Part shown: piece after piece, positions 1 to 5,093 of the stretch
How the letters are laid out: the number at the start of each line of letters is the position of its first letter
Numbering within the stretch: position 1 is the first letter of the stretch
DNA from: Burkholderiaceae bacterium
Lineage (GTDB): Bacteria > Pseudomonadota > Gammaproteobacteria > Burkholderiales > Burkholderiaceae_C
Length of the DNA: 7,988 nt
Assembly: GCA_030726195.1 (NCBI GenBank)
Contig: JANREF010000018.1
Coordinates: 3,467-11,454, forward strand
Reading direction: 5' to 3'
The notes under the pieces: model-generated
Told to the model about the DNA's origin: nothing
Databases searched by the model: none
What the model saw: the letters and a program-made list of their open reading frames with translations, nothing else
Program-made: the position numbers and the translations under genes

Positions 1-3
1 AGT

Positions 4-954
4 GTGCCCGTGAGTGCGCCGCCTCAGACGCCGCCGCAGCCATCTTTCCAGCCACAGCAGCCAAGCGGGGCGCAGATCAGCAAGTCTGTGGCTGGCCCAA
101 TGGCAAAAGGTGAAGATTTTGTACAAGTGGTCGGGCTGGCCAGTTGGCAGCACCCATTGGCCAACCGCCAGTTGCGTCTGCCTACTGCTGTGTTGGGCTA
201 CCACCTCAAGCGTGGCAAGCGTACAACCGTGGGCATGAGCGTGGGTATAGAGGGCGTCACCGTGAACGCACCGCGCTGGAGCACTGTGGGCGATATTGAG
301 GCGGTGCTCTTGTCTAAAGCCGATTGGCTCATCGCCAAGCTGCAAGAAATGCAAGCCAGAGGCAAAGAGCTGGCCAGTGCGCACATACAGTGGGCCGATG
401 GCGTGGTGTTGCCGGTGCTGGGGTGCAGCGTCTGTGTCAGCCTAGACCCGTCCCATCAGTTTGTGAAAAGTGGCCATGCCTTGCACACCTTGGCAGGGCA
501 TGATGTGCAGTGGCACGACAGTGGCGCATGGTCTGCCAATGGTGAGGTGCTGCCCGACGGCACGCCACTGCGCTTGTTTGTGGCCTTGCCCCAAGCCGCC
601 ACGGCCAACCAAATCCGCGACATCACGCAGGCCTGGCTCATGCGCTTGGCCACACAGGTGTTTACCCAGCGCCTAGACCGCTACGCCCACACCTTAAATG
701 TGCGCTACACACAGCTCAAGCTGTCCAGCGCCAGCACGCGGTGGGGCAGTGCGACCAGCCAGGGCCATATTCGCCTCAACTGGCGCTTGGTACATGGCCC
801 GTTGTCGGTGGTGGATTACGTGGTGGTGCATGAGTTGTCTCACCTGCGCGAGATGAACCACGGCCCCCAGTTCTGGGGTACGGTGGCCAGCGTCATGCCC
901 GAATTTGAGCACCACCGCGACCACCTGAAAAGCCTGCAGCTGCCAGTGTGGTGA
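4..954 (+). CDS. YgjP-type zinc-dependent metallopeptidase (DUF45 / WLM-like)
   Basis: The 316-residue reading ends in a C-terminal metallopeptidase domain of the YgjP (DUF45) family. The zinc motif is H276-E277-L-S-H280, followed by N285-H286-G-P-Q-F-W, so the likely ligands are H276, H280 and H286, with E277 as the general base. Upstream, R-W-G-S and I-R-L-N-W blocks typical of the family precede the motif. The first 25 or so residues are Pro/Gln-rich and look disordered. The start is uncertain: GTG at 4 is the first possible codon, but the frame is open to the window edge. GTG at 10 and ATG at 100 (M33) are alternatives, and the gene could begin upstream. No signal peptide is visible, so it is probably cytoplasmic. 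The substrate of this family is not well defined. It converges with the neighbouring hydrolase gene, nine bases apart, and shows no functional link to the leucine genes. Confidence 0.85.
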   Translation: MPVSAPPQTPPQPSFQPQQPSGAQISKSVAGPMAKGEDFVQVVGLASWQHPLANRQLRLPTAVLGYHLKRGKRTTVGMSVGIEGVTVNAPRWSTVGDIEAVLLSKADWLIAKLQEMQARGKELASAHIQWADGVVLPVLGCSVCVSLDPSHQFVKSGHALHTLAGHDVQWHDSGAWSANGEVLPDGTPLRLFVALPQAATANQIRDITQAWLMRLATQVFTQRLDRYAHTLNVRYTQLKLSSASTRWGSATSQGHIRLNWRLVHGPLSVVDYVVVHELSHLREMNHGPQFWGTVASVMPEFEHHRDHLKSLQLPVW

Positions 955-963
955 GTCCCAGGC

Positions 964-2043
964 TCAGGTGGCCTGCCACAGCCAAACGTCGTCTTGCTTG
1001 AAGCGGCGCAGCTTGCCCTCAAACCACAGCAGGTGCAAGTGCGCTACCGACTCGCCCATGGCAAACGTGGTTTGGTGCAAATCCAACGCGCGCTTGAACA
1101 GCACGGGCAGCACTTGCGCGGCATTGAGTGGGCGTTCACGGCAAGCCTGCAATACCTCGGCCAATCGGTCTTGATGGTGCGCCACCAACTGGTTGATGCG
1201 CTCGTGCAGGCCTTTGAAGGGTTTGCCGTGTGAGGGCAGTATCAGCACGCTATCGGGCAAGGCGCGCATGCGATCTAACGAATCTAAAAACAGCTGCAGC
1301 GGGTTGCTCTCGGGCTCGCTGGCGTACACGCTCACATTGGTCGAGATGCGCGGCAGCATCATGTCGCCGCCAATGAGTACGTCCAACTCGCTGCAATACA
1401 AGGCCATGTGTTCAGGCGCGTGGCCGTAGCCCACCATGCAGCGCCATTGGTGCGCGCCAATGCGCACCATCAAGCCGTCGAACAAGCGTGTGTGGGCTTT
1501 GGGCATGCGCGGCACCAGCGAGCCGTAGTAGTTTTCGCGCGCGCGAACCTTGGCCACATCGTCTGGGTTGTTCAGGCCGTGCATTGCAAAAAATGCTGCC
1601 GCATCGTTACCGCCAAAGCCCGTGCCACCAGCGCTGCCAATGTGGGCCATCGCAAAGTCCAAACCACTCATCCACAGCGGGCAGTCGTAGCTGGGGGTGG
1701 ACCAATGGTCTACCAGCCAATGCGCCAAGCCCACGTGGTCGGGGTGCATGTGCGTAACCAATACGCGCAACACGGGCAAGCCCTCGAGCTCGTGGTCAAA
1801 CAAATGCTGCCACTGCTCGCGTGAGCTGGGTGCGTCTATGCAGCAGTCGACAATGGTCCAGCCCTCGGTCATGTGGCCGTCAACTTCCAAGCGGTCGCGC
1901 AGCAGCCACAGGTTGATGTGGTTCAGTGCAAACGGTAGCGCCATGCGTATCCATTTGACGCCGGGGGCCACATCCAAGGCTTGCGTGGTGGTGGGCAAAG
2001 TCTCGCCCAAGGGGTAGTGCAACCGCGCTTCCGCTTCGTTCAT
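964..2043 (-). CDS. MBL-fold metallo-hydrolase, glyoxalase II/LACTB2-like, function unassigned
   Basis: This 359-residue protein has the complete metal-binding set of the metallo-beta-lactamase fold: T97-H98-M-H100-P-D102-H103 after a hydrophobic strand, then H208 in GYGHAPEH, D227 in GGDMML and H272 in PSHGKPF. That pattern fits a dinuclear-zinc hydrolase acting on thioesters, lactones or similar esters. The C-terminal 80 residues are helical, as in LACTB2-like proteins. The frame is open for another 36 codons upstream, but that stretch translates the palindromic control region, so I chose ATG at 2043 (MNEAEARLHYPLGE), where family-like sequence begins. It is transcribed divergently from the MerR regulator and shares with it the palindrome at 2068-2093, which ends 24 bases before this start. 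This implies control by that regulator. An acyl-CoA or related thioester from branched-chain catabolism is a reasonable guess for the substrate, but the sequence does not settle it. Confidence 0.88.
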   Translation of the reverse strand: MNEAEARLHYPLGETLPTTTQALDVAPGVKWIRMALPFALNHINLWLLRDRLEVDGHMTEGWTIVDCCIDAPSSREQWQHLFDHELEGLPVLRVLVTHMHPDHVGLAHWLVDHWSTPSYDCPLWMSGLDFAMAHIGSAGGTGFGGNDAAAFFAMHGLNNPDDVAKVRARENYYGSLVPRMPKAHTRLFDGLMVRIGAHQWRCMVGYGHAPEHMALYCSELDVLIGGDMMLPRISTNVSVYASEPESNPLQLFLDSLDRMRALPDSVLILPSHGKPFKGLHERINQLVAHHQDRLAEVLQACRERPLNAAQVLPVLFKRALDLHQTTFAMGESVAHLHLLWFEGKLRRFKQDDVWLWQAT

Positions 2044-2067
2044 GTGGTTTGCCTTAAGATGTGTCGC

Positions 2068-2093
2068 AATTGACGTTAACGTTAACGTCAATT
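2068..2093. promoter_or_regulatory. Perfect 26-bp palindromic operator, probable LiuR site 1
   Basis: The arm AATTGACGTTAAC is followed directly by its exact reverse complement, with the centre between 2080 and 2081. It lies in the divergent intergenic region, 24 bases from the hydrolase start and 44 from the MerR start. A 24-bp near-copy occurs at 2556-2579, just after the MerR gene. A duplicated palindrome flanking a regulator gene strongly suggests that regulator's own binding site. Assignment to LiuR rests on context and on my recollection that LiuR sites are ACGT-rich palindromes. Confidence 0.82.
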
Positions 2094-2111
2094 TGATGTT
2101 TGCATTGTAAG
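2082..2111 (+). promoter_or_regulatory. Possible promoter of the MerR gene
   Basis: TTAACG at 2082-2087 and TGTAAG at 2106-2111 are separated by 18 bases, each matching four of six consensus positions. The right arm of the palindrome would overlap the -35 element, allowing autoregulation. Transcription would begin near 2118, leaving a short leader with AGGA at 2123-2126 ahead of the ATG at 2138. The match is weak, and TTGACG at 2070-2075 is a better -35 but has no good -10 at 17 to 19 bases. Confidence 0.3.
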
Positions 2112-2137
2112 TAGACCATTTCAGGATATATGTCGCC

Positions 2138-2539
2138 ATGGCAGCGCTCACCTACACCATCAGCGATCTCGCTAAAGAGTTTGACCTCACCACCCGAGCC
2201 ATCCGTTTCTACGAAGACATGGGGCTGATACAGCCCGAGCGCAGTGGTGCAGGTGCCCGAGTGCGCGTGTACACCGCGCGCGACCGCGCCCGGTTGAAGC
2301 TCACACTGCGTGCCAAGCGACTGGGCCTGAGCTTGTCCGAGGCCAAAGACATCATTGACATGTACGACAGCCCTCGCGACACGGCTGCGCAGTTGGAAAA
2401 GTTTTTGCAAATATTGGCCCACCACAAAGGGCAGCTGCAAGAGCAACTCACCGACTTGCAAGCCAACTTAGACGAGATCAAGGTGCACGAGAAGGAAGCC
2501 AAAGCCCTGTTGGTCAAGGCGAAACTGGCCGGCAAATAA
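2138..2539 (+). CDS. liuR: MerR-family transcriptional regulator, probable LiuR of leucine/isovalerate catabolism
   Basis: This 133-residue protein has the N-terminal MerR winged helix-turn-helix (about residues 5-75). It carries the canonical T-T-R-A-I-R-F-Y-E motif of the recognition region, then GLIQPER and the wing sequence RVRVYTARDRARL. Residues 80-130 form a long Glu/Gln/Leu-rich helix, the antiparallel dimerisation coiled coil. There is no cysteine anywhere, which argues against a metal or redox sensor such as MerR, CueR or SoxR and for a small organic ligand, plausibly an acyl-CoA. The size, lack of a large effector domain, and position beside isovaleryl-CoA dehydrogenase match LiuR. 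The start at 2138 is preceded by AGGA at 2123-2126. The gene lies between two near-identical palindromes, 44 bases after the first and 16 bases before the second, suggesting autoregulation plus control of both flanks. The MerR assignment is secure; the LiuR assignment depends on context. Confidence 0.9.
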   Translation: MAALTYTISDLAKEFDLTTRAIRFYEDMGLIQPERSGAGARVRVYTARDRARLKLTLRAKRLGLSLSEAKDIIDMYDSPRDTAAQLEKFLQILAHHKGQLQEQLTDLQANLDEIKVHEKEAKALLVKAKLAGK

Positions 2540-2555
2540 ATTCGGCATAATGGCA

Positions 2556-2579
2556 ATTGACGTTTACGTAAACGTCAAT
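2556..2579. promoter_or_regulatory. Perfect 24-bp palindromic operator, probable LiuR site 2
   Basis: The arm ATTGACGTTTAC is followed directly by its exact reverse complement, centred between 2567 and 2568. It matches the core of site 1 (2069-2092) at 22 of 24 positions. The two differences are at mirror-image positions (A to T at 2565, T to A at 2570), so symmetry is kept. It ends 16 bases before the thioesterase start and would control the thioesterase and isovaleryl-CoA dehydrogenase genes. Confidence 0.83.
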
Positions 2580-2586
2580 CAAAATA
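2557..2586 (+). promoter_or_regulatory. Probable operator-embedded promoter for the thioesterase/ivd genes
   Basis: TTGACG at 2557-2562 matches five of six -35 positions and forms the left arm of the palindrome. CAAAAT at 2580-2585 (spacing 17) matches four of six -10 positions; AAAATA at 2581-2586 gives spacing 18. The operator therefore fills the spacer, the usual geometry for MerR-type regulators. Transcription would start near 2592, only a few bases before the ATG at 2596, giving a leaderless or nearly leaderless mRNA. An alternative -10, CATAAT at 2546-2551, lacks a convincing -35. Confidence 0.5.
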
Positions 2587-2595
2587 CCTGCCGTT

Positions 2596-3051
2596 ATGAC
2601 CGAACACACCACCAACGCCGAACCCTCCCCAACGCCCACGCAACGGGTGCAGGCCAGCTTGGCGCGCCAAGGCATGATGCGCGCTTGGGGCGTGCAGTTG
2701 GCCCGTGCCGACCTCGGTAGCTGTGAGCTCCACATGCCGTTTTCCGATGCGGTGAGCCAACAGCAAGGGTCTTTTCATGGCGGCGCCATGGGCGCACTGG
2801 CCGACATTGCCGGCGGCTATGCGGCCCTCACCATGGCCCCGCCCGAGTGCGAGGTCATGACGGCCGAATACAAAATCAACTTTCTAGCGGCCAAGTCTGG
2901 CGGCACCCTGCACGCCACAGGCACGGTGGTGCGTGCGGGCAAGCGTTTGCTGGTGGCGACGGCCGAAGTGGTGCATGTGGCAGACAACGGTGAGCGCACC
3001 GTTTGCGCCCTCATGCAGCAAACCTTGGTGCCCGTGCCCAAGCAGTACTAG
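2596..3051 (+). CDS. PaaI-family hotdog-fold thioesterase
   Basis: This 151-residue single-domain hotdog protein is of the PaaI/YdiI-like thioesterase family, which hydrolyses acyl-CoA thioesters in the cytoplasm. The signature H61-G62-G63-A-M-G-A-L-A-D70 is visible: H-G-G is the family's conserved loop at the start of the central helix, and D70 occupies the position of the catalytic acid. A hydrophobic strand region, [10 protein letters not shown] and the following [15 protein letters not shown], completes the fold. The N-terminal helix ([17 protein letters not shown]) is also typical, supporting the start at 2596 although no Shine-Dalgarno sequence precedes it. The gene lies directly behind the second operator and 50 bases ahead of isovaleryl-CoA dehydrogenase with no terminator between, so they are probably co-transcribed. 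A role in releasing CoA from accumulating branched acyl-CoAs is inference. Aryl-CoA or other acyl-CoA substrates are equally possible from sequence alone. Confidence 0.88.
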   Translation: MTEHTTNAEPSPTPTQRVQASLARQGMMRAWGVQLARADLGSCELHMPFSDAVSQQQGSFHGGAMGALADIAGGYAALTMAPPECEVMTAEYKINFLAAKSGGTLHATGTVVRAGKRLLVATAEVVHVADNGERTVCALMQQTLVPVPKQY

Positions 3052-3090
3052 CCTCAACCAAGCGCCTATTTCCCATATTCCCGACATTTT

Positions 3091-3096
3091 TGGAGA
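3091..3096 (+). promoter_or_regulatory. Ribosome binding site fixing the ivd start
   Basis: TGGAGA lies six bases before ATG 3102. The reading frame is open upstream to 3003, but those codons overlap the end of the thioesterase gene and do not resemble acyl-CoA dehydrogenases. This site and the protein sequence [16 protein letters not shown] set the true start at 3102. Confidence 0.8.
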
Positions 3097-3101
3097 CCAG
3101 C

Positions 3102-4283
3102 ATGACCAACCTACCCGGACTGAATTTTTACTTGGGCGAAGACATCGATGCCTTGCGCGATGCCGTACGCGACTTTGCCCAGGCCGAGATTGCACCGCGC
3201 GCCGCTCAAATCGACCGCGATGACCAGTTCCCGATGGACACTTGGCAAAAAATGGGTGACTTGGGCCTGTTGGGCATGACGGTGCCCGAGGCCGATGGCG
3301 GCACGGGCATGGGCTATTTGGCGCACATGGTGGCCATGGAGGAAATCTCTCGCGCCAGCGCGTCTGTGGGCTTGAGCTACGGCGCGCACAGCAACTTGTG
3401 CGTGAACCAAATCAACCGCAATGGCAGTGCCGAGCAAAAGGCCAAGTACTTGCCCAAGCTCATGAGCGGCGAGCACGTGGGTGCTTTGGCCATGAGCGAG
3501 CCCGGTGCGGGCTCGGACGTGATCAGCATGAAGCTGCGCGCCGAAGACAAGGGCGGCTACTACGTGCTCAACGGCTCCAAAATGTGGATCACCAACGGCC
3601 CGGATGCCCACACGCTGGTGGTGTACGCGAAAACCGAACCCGAATTGGGTGCACGTGGCGTGACCGCATTTTTGATTGAAAAAGATATGAAGGGCTTCTC
3701 CGTGGCCCAAAAGCTGGACAAGCTGGGCATGCGCGGCAGCCACACGGGCGAGCTGGTGTTCAACAACGTGGAAGTGCCTGCCGAGAACATTCTGGGTGGC
3801 CTGAACAACGGCGCCAAGGTGCTGATGAGCGGCTTGGACTACGAGCGCGCTGTGCTCACAGGTGGCCCGCTGGGCATCATGCAATCGGTCATGGACAACG
3901 TGATCCCCTACATCCACGACCGCAAGCAGTTTGGCCAAAGCATTGGCGAGTTCCAGCTCATACAGGGCAAAGTGGCCGATATGTACACCGTGCTGCAAGC
4001 GGCGCGCTCGTTTGCCTACACTGTGGCCAAAAACCTAGACTCCTTGGGCTCGGAGCATGTGCGCCAAGTGCGCAAAGACTGCGCGTCTGTGATTTTGTGG
4101 ACCGCCGAGAAGGCCACCTGGATGGCTGGCGAGGGCATACAAATTTTTGGTGGCAACGGCTACATCAACGAATACGATCTGGGCCGTTTGTGGCGTGATG
4201 CCAAGCTGTACGAAATTGGCGCGGGCACCAGCGAGATTCGCCGCATGCTCATCGGTCGTGAGTTGTTCTCTGAGACCTGCTGA
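3102..4283 (+). CDS. ivd: Isovaleryl-CoA dehydrogenase
   Basis: This 393-residue FAD enzyme (also called liuA) oxidises isovaleryl-CoA to 3-methylcrotonyl-CoA, the committed acyl-CoA dehydrogenase step of leucine and isovalerate breakdown, passing electrons to ETF. Both acyl-CoA dehydrogenase signatures are present: A128[11 protein letters not shown]139 and Q347-I-F-G-G-N-G-Y through W364-R-D-A. The catalytic base separates it from other family members. Short- and medium-chain enzymes carry Glu in the C-terminal Y-x-x-x-G-T-S motif, whereas here that position is A374 in YEIGAGTSE. Instead E248 sits in [12 protein letters not shown], matching Glu254 of human IVD, so the substrate call is strong. 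Length is normal for the family. The start at 3102 follows TGGAGA. The gene is 50 bases after the thioesterase and 148 bases before carbonic anhydrase, and is probably controlled from the operator at 2556-2579. A 10-base tandem repeat spans its stop codon. Confidence 0.95.
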   Translation: MTNLPGLNFYLGEDIDALRDAVRDFAQAEIAPRAAQIDRDDQFPMDTWQKMGDLGLLGMTVPEADGGTGMGYLAHMVAMEEISRASASVGLSYGAHSNLCVNQINRNGSAEQKAKYLPKLMSGEHVGALAMSEPGAGSDVISMKLRAEDKGGYYVLNGSKMWITNGPDAHTLVVYAKTEPELGARGVTAFLIEKDMKGFSVAQKLDKLGMRGSHTGELVFNNVEVPAENILGGLNNGAKVLMSGLDYERAVLTGGPLGIMQSVMDNVIPYIHDRKQFGQSIGEFQLIQGKVADMYTVLQAARSFAYTVAKNLDSLGSEHVRQVRKDCASVILWTAEKATWMAGEGIQIFGGNGYINEYDLGRLWRDAKLYEIGAGTSEIRRMLIGRELFSETC

Positions 4284-4307
4284 TAGGTGCTGATAGGTGC
4301 AGATGGG
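4278..4307. repeat. 10-bp tandem repeat across the ivd stop codon
   Basis: TGCTGATAGG occurs twice head to tail (4278-4287 and 4288-4297), followed by a degenerate third unit TGCAGATGGG (4298-4307). The TGA inside the first unit at 4281-4283 is the ivd stop codon. Changes in copy number would not alter the protein, because the stop lies in the first unit. Confidence 0.85.
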
Positions 4308-4341
4308 CTGTCCTGTCGTTTCATTGCGTGACGTGCCATTG

Positions 4342-4370
4342 CGCATGGCCCGGTTCAGTCGGGCTGTGCG
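4342..4370 (+). other. Intergenic RNA hairpin between ivd and can
   Basis: Arm 4342-4352 (CGCATGGCCCG) can pair with 4360-4370 (CGGGCTGTGCG) around a seven-base loop. This makes an 11-bp stem in which positions 4346/4366 and 4347/4365 are U-G wobbles. On the opposite strand those two pairs would be A-C mismatches, so the fold favours the + strand transcript. No T-run follows, so it is not a classical intrinsic terminator. It could reduce read-through, stabilise the upstream message or mark processing. Confidence 0.45.
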
Positions 4371-4419
4371 GCGCACTGGCATGGCCTCGCTGTGTAAGAG
4401 ATCTGAACCCTAGACGCGC

Positions 4420-4431
4420 GACAATGCCGGT
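4420..4431 (+). promoter_or_regulatory. can: Possible -10 element of a leaderless can promoter
   Basis: GACAAT at 4420-4425 matches four of six -10 positions and ends six bases before the ATG at 4432, so transcription would begin at or next to the start codon. No Shine-Dalgarno sequence is visible before this ATG. No convincing -35 lies 16 to 18 bases upstream, which keeps this tentative. Confidence 0.3.
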
Positions 4432-5091
4432 ATGACCAAATCTCTCTCTGACCTTTTTGACCACAACCGCCAATGGGCTGCAGACATGCAGGCCCAGTCG
4501 CCGGGCTTTTTTACGCGCCTGAAAAACCAACAAAAGCCCAAGTACATGTGGATTGGCTGCTCAGACAGCCGTGTTCCGGCCAACCAAATCACGGGCTTGG
4601 AGCCCGGTGAAATTTTCGTGCACCGCAACGTGGCCAACGTGGTCGTGCACTCTGACTTGAACGCGTTATCGACGCTGCAATTTGCGGTGGAGCGACTGAA
4701 AGTGCGCCATGTGATGGTGGTGGGCCACTACGGCTGCTCGGGCGTACAAGCCTCGTTAGAGCGCGCCCGCATTGGCTTGGCTGACAACTGGCTGCGTCAC
4801 ATTCAAGACGTGCGCGACCGTCACCAAGACTTGATTGAAGCGATAGACCCGCAATACCGTGGCGATGCACTGTGCGAGCTCAACGTCATCACGCAGGTGC
4901 TCAACGTATCGCAAACCACCGTCATGCAAGACGCGTGGCTGCGCGGTCAGGCTGTGACTGTGCACGGCTGGGTGTACGGTTTGAACGACGGATTGCTGCA
5001 AGACCTGCACATCACGGTAGACGGACCCGAGGCCCTAGAAACCACCTACCGACAAGCCGTGGCCAATGTGGCTGGCGTCACCAGGGGCTAG
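4432..5091 (+). CDS. can: Beta-class carbonic anhydrase
   Basis: This 219-residue protein interconverts CO2 and bicarbonate in the cytoplasm. The zinc ligands of the beta class are all visible: C43 in WIGCSDSR, H99 and C102 in VVGHYGCSG. The catalytic D45/R47 dyad sits beside C43. [13 protein letters not shown] (about residues 57-69) is the conserved block following the first ligand, and the length matches E. coli Can. It follows isovaleryl-CoA dehydrogenase after a 148-base gap and ends two bases before aceK. Its likely task here is to supply bicarbonate for methylcrotonyl-CoA carboxylase, the next enzyme of leucine degradation and one that consumes bicarbonate, though it could equally serve as the general housekeeping enzyme. 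The gap, the absence of a ribosome binding site and the possible -10 suggest it may also have its own promoter. Confidence 0.95.
   Translation: MTKSLSDLFDHNRQWAADMQAQSPGFFTRLKNQQKPKYMWIGCSDSRVPANQITGLEPGEIFVHRNVANVVVHSDLNALSTLQFAVERLKVRHVMVVGHYGCSGVQASLERARIGLADNWLRHIQDVRDRHQDLIEAIDPQYRGDALCELNVITQVLNVSQTTVMQDAWLRGQAVTVHGWVYGLNDGLLQDLHITVDGPEALETTYRQAVANVAGVTRG
5083..5087 (+). promoter_or_regulatory. aceK: Ribosome binding site of aceK inside the end of can
   Basis: AGGGG lies within the last codons of the carbonic anhydrase gene, six bases before ATG 5094. The can stop codon (5089-5091) falls between this site and the aceK start, an arrangement expected for translational coupling. It decides the aceK start against the open frame that extends back to 4872. 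Confidence 0.7.
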
Positions 5092-5093
5092 TC

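Noticed and set aside
961..983. Imperfect hairpin at the convergent junction of the metallopeptidase and hydrolase genes
   Set aside because: The stem is two short arms with a three-base bulge, largely inside coding sequence and without a T-run on either strand, so I do not call it a terminator.
2044..2151. N-terminal extension of the MBL hydrolase
   Set aside because: The extra 36 codons would translate the palindrome and overlap the MerR start. The protein family sequence begins at ATG 2043.
3111..3998. Open frame of 295 codons on the - strand opposite ivd
   Set aside because: It is a shadow of the dehydrogenase gene, with His/Ala/Val-rich low-complexity translation and no recognisable domain.
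4872..5093. N-terminal extension of aceK
   Set aside because: The upstream codons overlap can and give an Arg-rich sequence unlike AceK. ATG 5094 has a ribosome binding site and an AceK-like N-terminus.
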